From positions 687,001-751,000 of the forward strand of contig NZ_JABWRE020000001.1 of NCBI RefSeq assembly GCF_014268815.2: a stretch of 64,000 bases of DNA, written 5' to 3'. This DNA is from Pseudomonas urmiensis (GTDB taxonomy: Bacteria > Pseudomonadota > Gammaproteobacteria > Pseudomonadales > Pseudomonadaceae). This document shows, one piece after another, positions 42,507 through 50,681 of this stretch; within the stretch, counting starts at the first letter, position 1, and every line of letters starts with the position of its first letter. The notes beneath the pieces were generated by a model that saw only the letters and a list, made by a program, of their open reading frames with translations, was not told the origin of the DNA and ran no database searches. The translations under genes were made by a program, and so were the position numbers.

Positions 42507-42541
42507 GAAAACGGCTGCCTATAGGTGGCCGTTTTCTTTTT
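42507..42541 (+). terminator. Rho-independent terminator of the csbD-like gene
   Basis: A 9-bp perfect stem (GAAAACGGC 42507-42515 with GCCGTTTTC 42528-42536), a 12-nt loop and a T-run at 42537-42541. It lies 16 bp past the CsbD stop. Confidence 0.88.
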
Positions 42542-42657
42542 GTGCGGCAATGAGCAGCAACGGCGCGCGCGTGGTCTATTAGACTTGCATGCAATCAACA
42601 AGGCCTGCCCGGGTAGTCGGCCTGCCCCAAGATGATCGAGCGGCGAAAGGAGACGCT

Positions 42658-43617
42658 ATGATTTTCCCTGCCCTGCAAGGCCTGCCCTTGCACCGTGTGT
42701 TGGTGCGTACCGTCAGCGAGTTTCTCGATGACGAGATGTCCACCTATGCGTCCGCGCTGGCTTACCAGATGCTTTTTTCGCTGTTCCCGTTCCTGTTGTT
42801 CCTGATCGCCCTGATCGGTTTCCTGCACCTGCCAGACTTTTTCTCCTGGCTTCGCTTGCAGTCCGAGCTGGTGCTGCCGCCGCAGGCGCTGGAGCAAGTC
42901 AATCCGGTGATCGATCAGTTGCAGCAGTCCAAGGGCGGCCTGCTTTCAGTCGGTATCGTGATTGCCCTGTGGACCGCTTCGGCCGGTGTGCGGCTGATGA
43001 TGAGCGCGATGAACGCCGCCTACGACGTGCCAGAAGGCCGGCCGGTCTGGAAGCGCATTCCGCTGTCGATTTTCTATACCGTCGGCATCGCCGGCATGCT
43101 CCTGGCCGCCGCCGCCTTGATGGTCTTGGGGCCGCAGGTAATGGAGTGGATCGCCGCGCAGATCGGCATGCAGGAGTTCATCGTCACCGTGTGGACCATC
43201 CTGCGCTGGCCGGCGATCATCGTTCTGATGATGGTGGCGGTGGCGCTGATCTACTACGTCATGCCGGATGTGAAACAAAAATTCCGCTTCATTACCCCAG
43301 GTTCGGTGCTGGCCGTGGTGGTGTGGATCATCGCCTCTCTGGGCTTTGGCTACTACGTCAAGACATTCGCTGACTACAACGCCATGTATGGCAGCATCGG
43401 GGCGATCATCGTGCTGCTGCTGTACTTCTATATTTCTGCCGCCGTACTCTTGCTCGGTGCCGAGATGAATGCGGTGATCGAGCACATGTCTGCCGAAGGC
43501 AAGGATCCTGGCGAGAAGGATTTCGACGGCAGCAAGCCGCAGGAAACCATCACCGTGCTCGGCCATGAGCATCCTGCCGCAGCCGAACCCCACCAGACCC
43601 GTGAGCCGAACCCCTGA
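42658..43617 (+). CDS. YihY/BrkB-family inner-membrane protein
   Basis: The 319-residue protein has six hydrophobic segments with the family signature [20 protein letters not shown], then [20 protein letters not shown] and the end [16 protein letters not shown], followed by a ~40-residue hydrophilic tail. Function is uncertain (formerly mis-called RNase BN). AAAGGAGA precedes ATG 42658. The TGA shares its A with the ATG of the peptide deformylase gene, so the two are translationally coupled. Confidence 0.87.
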   Translation: MIFPALQGLPLHRVLVRTVSEFLDDEMSTYASALAYQMLFSLFPFLLFLIALIGFLHLPDFFSWLRLQSELVLPPQALEQVNPVIDQLQQSKGGLLSVGIVIALWTASAGVRLMMSAMNAAYDVPEGRPVWKRIPLSIFYTVGIAGMLLAAAALMVLGPQVMEWIAAQIGMQEFIVTVWTILRWPAIIVLMMVAVALIYYVMPDVKQKFRFITPGSVLAVVVWIIASLGFGYYVKTFADYNAMYGSIGAIIVLLLYFYISAAVLLLGAEMNAVIEHMSAEGKDPGEKDFDGSKPQETITVLGHEHPAAAEPHQTREPNP

Positions 43618-44153
43618 TGATCCGTGACATCCTCAAGATGGGCGATGAACGCCTGCTGCGCATTGCCCCACCGGTGCCTGAGCACATGCTTGGCAGTGCC
43701 GAGCTGAAGCTGCTGATCGACGACATGTTCGAAACCATGCGCCATGTTGGCGGTGTCGGCCTGGCGGCGCCGCAGATCGGCATTGATCTGCAACTGGTGA
43801 TCTTTGGCTTTGAGCGCAGCGAGCGTTATCCGGATGCCGAACCGGTGCCCCAGACCATTTTGATCAACCCGCTGATCACCCCGTTGGGGACCGAGATTGA
43901 AGAGGGTTGGGAAGGTTGCCTGTCGGTGCCAGGCCTGCGCGGGGTGGTGCCGCGCTACAAGCACATCAGTTATTCAGGGGTCGATCCCCAGGGCAATCCG
44001 ATCGACCGCTTTGCCGATGGCTTTCACGCCCGGGTGGTTCAGCATGAGTGCGACCACCTGATTGGCCGGCTGTATCCGTCGCGGATCCAGGATTTTTCCA
44101 AGTTCGGTTATACCGAGGTGCTGTTCCCCGGGCTTGACGTCGCCGACGACTGA
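43617..44153 (+). CDS. def: Peptide deformylase
   Basis: The 178-residue enzyme has all three motifs: [18 protein letters not shown] with metal ligand Cys101, and [11 protein letters not shown] with His143, Glu144 and His147. It removes the formyl group from nascent proteins. The Cys within HECDH (in place of Phe or Leu) marks it as a second, accessory-type deformylase rather than the def found beside fmt. It is coupled to the YihY gene; its end overlaps the convergent GNAT gene by 46 bp. Confidence 0.9.
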   Translation: MIRDILKMGDERLLRIAPPVPEHMLGSAELKLLIDDMFETMRHVGGVGLAAPQIGIDLQLVIFGFERSERYPDAEPVPQTILINPLITPLGTEIEEGWEGCLSVPGLRGVVPRYKHISYSGVDPQGNPIDRFADGFHARVVQHECDHLIGRLYPSRIQDFSKFGYTEVLFPGLDVADD

Positions 44154-44557
44154 TTGCGCACCATCGCCAGCAGGTTCTTGCTGCGCTGGTAGCGCGCCAG
44201 GCGCATGGCCAGGGCCTCTGGCAGGTTCTGGCAAGGGCTGAAGCCCAGGCGCAAGTAGAACGGCAGCAGATCAGGGTGACAGAACAGCCAGGTAGGGCCG
44301 CCGGTCTGCGCCAGGGCGGCGTCGATCAGTTGGCCTGCAACCCCACGGCCGCGCCATTGCGGGGCGACCAACAGCCCGGTCAGCCAATGGCCTTGAGCAA
44401 CCGGGGTCAGGCTCATGCCGGCAATGATTGCCTGCGCTCGCGCTACCCACAGCTGGCCCTCGGCGGCTGCGCGCATACGTGTGCCGTGTTGCTTGTAGAA
44501 GTGGTCGAGCAAGCGTCGCTGTAGGCCGGTCAAGGGGGTGAATTGGAGGGGGGGCAT
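44108..44557 (-). CDS. GNAT-family N-acetyltransferase
   Basis: The 149-residue protein has the acetyl-CoA loop [20 protein letters not shown] and the closing [14 protein letters not shown] of GNAT enzymes. The substrate is unknown. The last ~15 codons are antisense to the end of the deformylase gene, an unusually long 46-bp convergent overlap; the tail ([13 protein letters not shown]) is low-complexity and probably dispensable. Confidence 0.82.
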   Translation of the reverse strand: MPPLQFTPLTGLQRRLLDHFYKQHGTRMRAAAEGQLWVARAQAIIAGMSLTPVAQGHWLTGLLVAPQWRGRGVAGQLIDAALAQTGGPTWLFCHPDLLPFYLRLGFSPCQNLPEALAMRLARYQRSKNLLAMVRNQSSATSSPGNSTSV

Positions 44558-44878
44558 GGTTTTCCTGGGTGTCAGTGCTGGCCTGGTCGCGGGATGAGGC
44601 CGGCATTGAATACAATTGGAGCTGCTCTAAAACGCGGTTTTCAGCCTATCAGGTCGGAGTATTTTGTCGCAGATTGTTGCAAATCGCGCAAGGGTGATTG
44701 TCCGACTGCGGGGTTCAACTATTGCAGACCAGGCGTAAAATTCAATCATCCCCCCAGCAGTACGACATAGCGGGATCGGTACTTCGTGTCATCTTCGCAG
44801 TTGATGACAACTTCTCCGCGCCATTGACGGCATATTGAAGTCAATCGATCAGCTTGATTGCCTTGAAGGCCACACTCC
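44558..44878. other. Gene-free spacer
   Basis: About 320 bp with lower GC than the flanks. It holds a small hairpin (TCATC...GATGA near 44788-44806) and the ribosome site GAAGG for the next gene. No REP, RNA gene or convincing ORF was found; the frame 44543-44770 overlaps nothing family-like. Confidence 0.5.
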
Positions 44879-45136
44879 ATGAAAGCATTACTGATTCTTG
44901 CATTGGTCGGTATGTCCTCGTTCGCCCTCGCCGATGAGGTCCAGCCTGTTTCCAGCCAGTCTGTCGTCGAGCAGTACGATTACTCAACCAACCTCGACAT
45001 CAAACGCGTGATCAGCCTGTCGACCATCCCCAATGTCTGCGAAGTGGTGCCTGCCACCATGACTTACGAAGACCATCAGGGCCACGTCCACACCATCCAG
45101 TACCGCGCCATGGGTGAAGGCTGCAGCCAGGGCTGA
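44879..45136 (+). CDS. DUF2790 small exported protein
   Basis: The 85-residue protein has a signal peptide (MKALLILALVGMSSFALA) and the DUF2790 domain, a ~60-residue module with LDIKRVISLSTIPNVCEVVP, MTYEDHQGHVHTIQYRAMGE and two Cys that could pair in the periplasm. Pseudomonads carry many paralogues of unknown role. Its TGA directly abuts the stop of the convergent regulator gene. Confidence 0.87.
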   Translation: MKALLILALVGMSSFALADEVQPVSSQSVVEQYDYSTNLDIKRVISLSTIPNVCEVVPATMTYEDHQGHVHTIQYRAMGEGCSQG

Positions 45137-46498
45137 TCAGCCCAGCCCCAAGGCCTGTCGCACGGCTTCCAGCCCTTGTTTGAGTTGTGCCCGGCTGGTA
45201 GCCGCCGACAGACTGATGCGCACGGCCTGCACTTGTTCGACGCCAATTGCGAAGACACTCGCTGGCACCACCTCTACGGCGCGTTCACGGCATTTGCGCA
45301 CCACCGCTTCTGCGCTTTCGCCGGTGGCGACCCAAATATGCGGTGAAGGGATAAGGCCGTTGACCAGCGCCTCGCCCAGCAGACTACGCGCCAAGCGCCA
45401 ACGCACTTGAATTTCTGTGCGATTGCAGGCCAGGCGGCGTGCTGCAGTGCCGTCTTCTAGCCACTGACCGGCGATGCGCAAATTCAAGGGTGAAACTGGC
45501 CAATGGGTGGCTTGGCTGTGCGGATCGATCTGCGCCAGCAGCGCTGGACGGGCAACGATCCAACCCAGGCGCAGACCGGCGGCGACGGTTTTCGACAGGC
45601 TGCTGATGAGGATGCCCTGGCCATCGAGCAAGGGGTACAAGGGCGGTTGATCGGTCAGCGCGCCATACACGTCATCCTCGACCACCAGCAACTTGTGGCG
45701 CTTGACCACCTCGGCGATGGCCTGGCGCCTGGCGGCGTCCATGCAACTGCCGGTGGGATTGTGCAGGGTCGGGGTGATCACCAATAGCCGCGACCCACTG
45801 GCGCGCGCCACGCGGTCCAGCTCATCCGGACGCAGGCCGTGCTCATCCAGGGCCACCCCGTGCACCGGCAGGCGCAACTGGCGACAGGCGGCCTTGATGC
45901 CGGGGGCGGTCAACGCCTCGACCATCACCGGCGCGCCATCGGCACACAGCGATTGCAGCACGCAGCCCAGCGCCTGCTGCGCGCCCCCACACAGCAGCAG
46001 TTCATCGATTGCCAGCGTCAGCCCGCGATTGGCCAGCCAGCGCGCGCCGTGCAGGCGGCCCAGGAGCAATTGCTCGGCGTCCAGGTAATGGTCGAGTAGT
46101 TCACTGGCACCCTGATCGAGCAGGGCGCGCAGACTGTGTTGCAGATCGTGGCTGTGCGGGTCGACCACCGGCACATTGGTCGACAGGTCGATCACCTGCT
46201 GCTGTGCGTCATGCCGCTTGAGGCGAAACAGCGTCGCCTCCTTGCTGCCCGCCAGGACATAGGTGCCTCGGCCCACTGCGCCTGCGACCAGATGGCGCGC
46301 GGCAGCTTCGCGATAGGCTTGCTGGGTGGTGCTGGGGTTGAGCCCCAGTTTCCAGGCCAGGCGCCGCTGCGGTGGCAGGCGCTCACCGACTTTCAATTCG
46401 CCGCGCTCGATCGCCTCGGCAATCGCCTCGACCAGCGCCAGATAGCGCGGCTGGCCATTCTCAGCAAGGTTGGGAATCCACACGAAATTGCTACCCAT
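45137..46498 (-). CDS. MocR-type regulator (GntR HTH plus aminotransferase domain)
   Basis: The 453-residue protein has a GntR winged helix (YLALVEAIAEAIERGELKVG, LPPQRRLAWKLGLNPSTTQQ) and a class I aminotransferase domain with ITPTLHNPTGS and the PLP lysine in ISSLSKTVAAGLRLGW. MocR regulators use PLP and an amino compound as effector and usually control the divergent gene, here a Ser/Thr dehydratase. A start at 46519 adds seven residues; both candidate ATGs lie within a direct repeat that is probably its own operator. Confidence 0.88.
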   Translation of the reverse strand: MGSNFVWIPNLAENGQPRYLALVEAIAEAIERGELKVGERLPPQRRLAWKLGLNPSTTQQAYREAAARHLVAGAVGRGTYVLAGSKEATLFRLKRHDAQQQVIDLSTNVPVVDPHSHDLQHSLRALLDQGASELLDHYLDAEQLLLGRLHGARWLANRGLTLAIDELLLCGGAQQALGCVLQSLCADGAPVMVEALTAPGIKAACRQLRLPVHGVALDEHGLRPDELDRVARASGSRLLVITPTLHNPTGSCMDAARRQAIAEVVKRHKLLVVEDDVYGALTDQPPLYPLLDGQGILISSLSKTVAAGLRLGWIVARPALLAQIDPHSQATHWPVSPLNLRIAGQWLEDGTAARRLACNRTEIQVRWRLARSLLGEALVNGLIPSPHIWVATGESAEAVVRKCRERAVEVVPASVFAIGVEQVQAVRISLSAATSRAQLKQGLEAVRQALGLG

Positions 46499-46524
46499 GC
46501 AATATATCGATTTACCCATACAAT
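46492..46524. promoter_or_regulatory. Direct repeat, likely MocR operator
   Basis: TACCCATGCAAT (46492-46503) and TACCCATACAAT (46513-46524) are identical but for one base and repeat with a 21-bp period, two helical turns. They cover the regulator's start and precede the dehydratase by ~50 bp. MocR proteins are known to bind direct repeats with helically phased spacing. Confidence 0.6.
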
Positions 46525-46575
46525 GCCCTGCGCCTAGGATCGGATCAACCTCAGCCCCGATGAAGGATGATCGCC

Positions 46576-47529
46576 ATGTTCGACCTGCCTGCCCTGCGTG
46601 AAGCCGCCGCTTTCGTGCACCAGCATGTTCCCGCCACCGCTCAGCACGCTTGGCCTTTGCTGGCCGAGCGGGTGGGCTGCAAGGTGTGGGTCAAGCACGA
46701 GAACCATGCCCCTACCGGTGCATTCAAGGTGCGTGGCGGGTTGGTCTATGTGCGCTCGCTGCTGGCCAGCGGCAAGCCGCCACGCGGGCTGGTCACGGCT
46801 ACCCGCGGCAACCATGGCCAGAGCATGGCGCTGGCCGCGCGCCAGGCGGGTATCCCATTGGTGATCGTGGTGCCTGAGGGCAACTCGCGGGAAAAAAACG
46901 CTGCCATGCGCGCGCTGGGCGCCGAGCTGATCGAGCATGGGGTGGACTTTGACGTGGCTCGCGAGGAGGCTGCCAGGCTGGCCGCTGAGCTTGGCTACGA
47001 GATGGTGCCGTCGTTCCACGCTGAACTGGTGCGCGGCGTGGCGACGTACGCGCTTGAGTTGTTCGAAGCAGTGACGGATCTCGATTGCGTCTACGTACCG
47101 ATCGGCATGGGCTCAGGGATCTGTGGCCTGATCCAGGCGCGCAATCTGCTGGGGTTGAAGACGCAGATCGTTGGCGTGGTGTCCAGCGCTGCCGATGCCT
47201 ATGCGCAGAGTTTCGAGCGGGGCCGGATCGTCACCACCGCGACGGCCGATACCTTTGCCGATGGCATGGCGTGCCGTGTACCTCACCCTGATGCCTTCGC
47301 TCTGATCCGCGAACATGCGGCGCGGATCGTGCGGGTCAGCGACGAGGAGATTGCCCAGGCCATGCGCATTTACCACGAGACCACCCATAACACCGCTGAA
47401 GGCGCAGGTGCCGCCGCTCTGGCAGCGTTGCTCCAGGAGCGCGACAGCCAGCAGGGCAAGCGGGTGGCGGTGGTGCTCAGTGGGGCGAATATCGATCGCC
47501 AGCGTTATGCACAAGTGCTGCTGGATTAA
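46576..47529 (+). CDS. PLP-dependent threonine/serine dehydratase
   Basis: The 317-residue fold-type II enzyme has the Schiff-base Lys51 in APTGAFKVRGGL, the substrate loop TRGNHGQSMALAAR and the PLP-phosphate loop IGMGSGICGLIQAR. Family members deaminate threonine or serine, or act on hydroxyaspartate. There is no C-terminal ACT-like domain, so it is the catabolic type. GAAGGA eight bases before ATG 46576 favours it over 46567. It is divergent from the MocR regulator and probably controlled by it. Confidence 0.88.
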   Translation: MFDLPALREAAAFVHQHVPATAQHAWPLLAERVGCKVWVKHENHAPTGAFKVRGGLVYVRSLLASGKPPRGLVTATRGNHGQSMALAARQAGIPLVIVVPEGNSREKNAAMRALGAELIEHGVDFDVAREEAARLAAELGYEMVPSFHAELVRGVATYALELFEAVTDLDCVYVPIGMGSGICGLIQARNLLGLKTQIVGVVSSAADAYAQSFERGRIVTTATADTFADGMACRVPHPDAFALIREHAARIVRVSDEEIAQAMRIYHETTHNTAEGAGAAALAALLQERDSQQGKRVAVVLSGANIDRQRYAQVLLD

Positions 47530-47650
47530 GCCGGCAGGGAGTGGCGCTGCGCGTTAGCGTGTAGAAGGTTTCGGCATCAGCAATTTGTTCCAATACAATT
47601 TGCCGTATCTTCCGTTAGATAGCTGCTTGCCCTTTCGTAGTCGAGCCCCC

Positions 47651-48289
47651 ATGCCTTTTTCCAATGGTTTTCTCCTTAGCCTGTCCCTGTGCCTGGACAT
47701 CGGCATTGCCAATATCGCCATGATCACCCTGGCCATGCAGCGCGGCTTTGTTCAGGGTTTCTGGCTGGGGCTGGGCACCTGCGTGGGTGATTTGGTCTAT
47801 GCCGTTGCAGCGCTGGCGGGGATGACGGTGTTGCTGCAGTTCGAGACTGTGCGCTGGGTCTTGTGGCTGGGCGGCTCGGTGTTGCTGGTGTGGTTTGCCG
47901 TGAAGATGCTGCTGGCGGCCTGGCGCGGTGGGCACATGGATGGCCGGGCCGAGGTGGTGGTGGAGTCGGGCTGGCGCGAGTTTTTGCGCGGGATCTTCCT
48001 GGCCATGTCGTCGCCCAGCGCGATTCTCTGGTTCGCCGCAGTGGGTGGGGTGCTGATCTCCCGTTCAGGGGCCGGCAGCATGCTGGATGCGGGGTTGTTT
48101 CTCAGTGGCTTCTTTGCCGCTGGGTTGCTCTGGTGCGTAAGCCTGTGCGGCATTGCCAGCCATGGCGGGCGTTTGCTGGGGGATCGCTTGCTGACCTGGT
48201 CATACCTGCTGTCGGCGGCGATCTTCTGCTACTTCGCGGTGTATGTGATTGTCTCGGGTTATCGGGAATTCATCCTGGTCGCGGCATAG
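47651..48289 (+). CDS. LysE-family amino-acid exporter
   Basis: The 212-residue membrane protein has six hydrophobic segments with family features: FLLSLSLCLDIGIANIAMIT at the start, GFWLGLGTCVGDLVYAVAAL, and AMSSPSAILWFAAVG. LysE/RhtB proteins export amino acids or related compounds. Start at 47651 (MPFSNGFLL); no strong ribosome site. It follows the dehydratase by ~120 bp and overlaps the convergent AraC gene by 31 bp, an arrangement typical of an exporter with its regulator. Confidence 0.87.
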   Translation: MPFSNGFLLSLSLCLDIGIANIAMITLAMQRGFVQGFWLGLGTCVGDLVYAVAALAGMTVLLQFETVRWVLWLGGSVLLVWFAVKMLLAAWRGGHMDGRAEVVVESGWREFLRGIFLAMSSPSAILWFAAVGGVLISRSGAGSMLDAGLFLSGFFAAGLLWCVSLCGIASHGGRLLGDRLLTWSYLLSAAIFCYFAVYVIVSGYREFILVAA

Positions 48290-49050
48290 CACTGCGGGGT
48301 AACGCCGTGTACGCGGCGATAGGCGGTGATGAAGTGGCTTTGGTCATAAAAGCCCAGGTCCAGCGCGACGTCTCGCGGGTGTAGGCCGATGCGCAAACGG
48401 CGCCGGGCTTCGATCAGGCGCAGTTGCATGTGGTACTGCAAAGGCGCCAGGCCGGTGGCCTTCTTGAAGCAGCGTACGAAATGGTACTTGCTCAGGCCGG
48501 CCGCTTGCGCCAGTTGATCGAGTTCCAGGCGCAGGTCCAGGTGCGCGCGCATCAAGGCCAAGCTGTTGGCGATGGCAACAGAGTGTTCTGCTGGTGATTT
48601 CGATGGTTGCTCCAGCAGTTGGGCGAGTACCAGTAACAGTGCTTGTTCGCGCTGATCATCAGGCGCCTGGGCCAGTTCGAGCAAGGCGCTGAACAGGGCA
48701 GGGTGGTGCAGGATGCCCTGCTCGAAGCTGGGAGGCTGGGTGGTCGAGCGTAGGTTGTTGTCGCCGATGACCTGGCTCATGGCTTGGGTGCTGAGGTGCA
48801 GGCTGATGTACTCGACGCCTCCTTCAGCGAACTCCGAGGCCTGTATTGCCAGTGGGTTGTAGAGCGTGACCTGGCCTGGCGGGACTTCTAGTTCGCGGCC
48901 GTCGAGCCAGATCTGTTCGTGGCCGCTTAGGTTGGCGCCCAGTACGTATTCGTCATGGGTGTGCCTTGCGAAGTGTGCGCTGCCGTTGGCTCGTACCCAT
49001 GAGAGATCGAGCTGCGGGGAGGCGTGCAGGGGTTCGCAGGTCAATGGCAT
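48259..49050 (-). CDS. AraC-family transcriptional regulator
   Basis: The 263-residue protein has an N-terminal cupin-like ligand domain (FARHTHDEYVLGANLSGHEQ, ELEVPPGQVTLYNPLAIQA) and a C-terminal pair of helix-turn-helix motifs (LDQLAQAAGLSKYHFVRCFK, LHPRDVALDLGFYDQSHFIT). Such regulators paired with LysE exporters usually respond to amino acids. ATG 49050 has AAGGAAG upstream, so the longer frame to 49104 is not used. Confidence 0.9.
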   Translation of the reverse strand: MPLTCEPLHASPQLDLSWVRANGSAHFARHTHDEYVLGANLSGHEQIWLDGRELEVPPGQVTLYNPLAIQASEFAEGGVEYISLHLSTQAMSQVIGDNNLRSTTQPPSFEQGILHHPALFSALLELAQAPDDQREQALLLVLAQLLEQPSKSPAEHSVAIANSLALMRAHLDLRLELDQLAQAAGLSKYHFVRCFKKATGLAPLQYHMQLRLIEARRRLRIGLHPRDVALDLGFYDQSHFITAYRRVHGVTPQCYAATRMNSR

Positions 49051-49113
49051 GGGGACTTCCTTGGTGGGTGGTGTAACGCTAGCGGAGCTGGGGTTGGGGG
49101 GCAATGCTGGATT

Positions 49114-49151
49114 TGGTGTTCTGGTGTTCTGGTGTTCTGGTGTTCTGGTGT
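49114..49151. repeat. 8-bp microsatellite (TGGTGTTC, ~4.6 copies)
   Basis: Exact tandem copies of TGGTGTTC just upstream of the AraC regulator start (63 bp), in the region where its promoter must lie. Confidence 0.85.
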
Positions 49152-49191
49152 CGGGGGCTTATCCGTTTTTTGGGGTGCTGCTAATGGCCCC

Positions 49192-49427
49192 TTCCGCCCT
49201 TACGGCGGGTCACTTTTTGGCAAACGCCCCAAAAAGTAACCAAAAAGGTCTGCGCTCCACCATCCGGCCCTCCGCTGCGCTACGGGTCCCTTCGCGCCGG
49301 CGCCTTCCGGGCCCGCGCGGCCTACGATTTGCTGCGCAAATCTACATCTCGCGCCTTCGGCTGCGCCGAAGGGTGCTGGCGCACCTGGCCCTACAGGCAC
49401 CTCTGCTCAGCCTCCTGAAGTCGCGAA
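49192..49427. repeat. Hairpin-rich repeat element, copy A
   Basis: Inverted counterpart of 49721-49950. It contains in order four small hairpins: CCGCC/GGCGG, ACTTTTTGG/CCAAAAAGT, GATTTGC/GCAAATC and CCTTCGGC/GCCGAAGG. It ends at GCCTCCTGAAGTCGCGAA. No coding frame is consistent between the copies. Sequences like this recur in pseudomonad genomes. Confidence 0.8.
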
Positions 49428-49488
49428 TCTGCGGCGCCTGGACTTGCGCGCACGAAAATCAAGAGCAGCGAATCGCTACGCTCTCGCC

Positions 49489-49530
49489 AAAGGCAAAGGC
49501 AAAGGCAAAGGCAAAGGCAAAGGCAAAGGC
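49489..49530. repeat. Hexanucleotide microsatellite (AAAGGC, 7 copies)
   Basis: Seven uninterrupted AAAGGC units between copy A of the hairpin element and the REP pair. Confidence 0.92.
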
Positions 49531-49562
49531 AAGGTTTGAATTTTTCTTTTGTGTTGTTTGTT

Positions 49563-49657
49563 CCGGCCTCTTCGCGGGCAAGCCCGCTCCCACAGGTACC
49601 GCGCGGTTCTTCCGGCTGGCGGTGGACCTGTGGGAGCGGGCTTGCCCCGCGATGGCG
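49563..49657. repeat. REPIN between the two hairpin-element copies
   Basis: TTCCGGCCTCTTCGCGGGCA at 49561 and TGTGGGAGCGGGCTTGCCCC near 49630, inverted, in the centre of the large inverted repeat. Confidence 0.84.
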
Positions 49658-49720
49658 TCCGACTATCCACCACACCTGGCACTATCGCCAGATAACGCCA
49701 GCCCAGTCGCCGCCACTAAC

Positions 49721-49950
49721 TTCGCGACTTCAGGAGGCCGAGCGTAGGTGTCTGGAGGGCCAGGTGCGCAGCACCCTTCGGCGTAGCCGAAGGCGCGAGA
49801 TGTAGATTTGCGTAGCAAATCGTAGGCCGCGCGGGCCCGGAAGGCACCGAAGCGAGGGAACCCGAAGCGCAGCGTAGGGCCGGATGGTGGAGCGCACGGC
49901 TTTTGGTTACTTTTGGCCACGACCAAAAGTGACCCGCCGTAAGGGCGGAA
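49721..49950. repeat. Hairpin-rich repeat element, copy B (inverted)
   Basis: Reverse complement of copy A with roughly 85-90 per cent identity by eye over ~230 bp. The same four hairpins are kept: stems are unchanged or changed on both sides together (ACTTTTGG/CCAAAAGT), while loops differ (TAC for TGC). Confidence 0.8.
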
Positions 49951-49997
49951 AGGTGACTCAGCGCCACCTTCGCCAATGGATATGCTCAAAACTCTAA

Positions 49998-50063
49998 AAG
50001 CCCAAGCCCAAGCCCAAGCCCAAGCCCAAGCCCAAGCCCAAGCCCAAGCCCAAGCCCAAGCCC
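49998..50063. repeat. Hexanucleotide microsatellite (AAGCCC, 11 copies)
   Basis: Eleven exact AAGCCC units, with decayed units after it. It ends 46 bp before the -35 motif of the ECF operon promoter. Translation would give a Gln-Ala or Trp-Ala run with no family likeness, so it is treated as non-coding. Confidence 0.92.
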
Positions 50064-50109
50064 AAGAACCTCCAAGCCCAAGCCGCGAAAAAACAATTCC
50101 CAACCAACC

Positions 50110-50137
50110 TGTCGATTTCTCCCAAGCCCATTCGACC
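50110..50137 (+). promoter_or_regulatory. Candidate ECF42-type promoter
   Basis: TGTCGA (50110-50115), 17-bp spacer, CGACC (50133-50137). ECF42 sigma factors are reported to use TGTCGA at -35 and CGA-type -10 elements. It precedes the four-gene operon by ~60 bp, implying autoregulation by the sigma factor encoded at its end. Found by eye; only this copy was seen near the operon. Confidence 0.6.
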
Positions 50138-50198
50138 AACCATGAAGCCCCAGCAACCTCCTACACCAAGCACTCATGACCGATCGGAGAAACCACAG

Positions 50199-50624
50199 AT
50201 GAACAGCGCAGCCGAAACCGAAATCCGCCAACTGATCGACACCTGGATGCAAGCCGTCCGCGACCGCGACCTAGACGGTATCGCCGCCCCTTACGCCGAC
50301 GACATCCTCGCCTTCGACGCCATCAAAGAGCTGCAATTCAAAGGTAAGGCCGCCTACCGCGCCCACTGGGAAATGTGCATGAGCTTCTGCACCGGCCCGA
50401 TGGTGTTCGAGATGGAACAACTGACCATACATGCCGACGGTGACCTGGGCTTGGCCCATTGGCTCAATCGCTGCGGCCCGTCGGATGACCAAAGCCAGTG
50501 CGGCTTCATGCGCGCCACGGTCGGCTATCGTCGTAGCGGTGGGCAATGGCAGGTGATCCACGAGCATTGGTCAGCGCCGTTCGACATGGAAACCCAGAAA
50601 GCCCTGTTCGACCTCAAACCTTGA
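50199..50624 (+). CDS. NTF2-like (SnoaL/DUF4440) protein
   Basis: The 141-residue protein has the NTF2 fold signature: IRQLIDTWMQAVRDRDLDGI, YADDILAFDAI, QWQVIHEHWSAPFD. Such small domains are ketosteroid-isomerase-like enzymes or ligand binders. ATG 50199 has GGAGA upstream; the frame before it is from the microsatellite side. First gene of the operon with a DGPF protein, an AHSA1 protein and an ECF sigma factor. Role unknown. Confidence 0.85.
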   Translation: MNSAAETEIRQLIDTWMQAVRDRDLDGIAAPYADDILAFDAIKELQFKGKAAYRAHWEMCMSFCTGPMVFEMEQLTIHADGDLGLAHWLNRCGPSDDQSQCGFMRATVGYRRSGGQWQVIHEHWSAPFDMETQKALFDLKP

Positions 50625-50681
50625 ACTGAAAACCCCCGGGTTTATCGCCAAACGCACTGTGCGCAAGCGCTGGAGACGACC

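Noticed and set aside
49489-50063. Possible CRISPR-like repeats
   Set aside because: Units are 6 bp with no spacers; no cas genes nearby.
49976-50179. Frame encoding a Gln-Ala run, and the opposite frame encoding a Trp-Ala run
   Set aside because: Both are simply the AAGCCC microsatellite read in frame; no homologous flanks or ribosome site.
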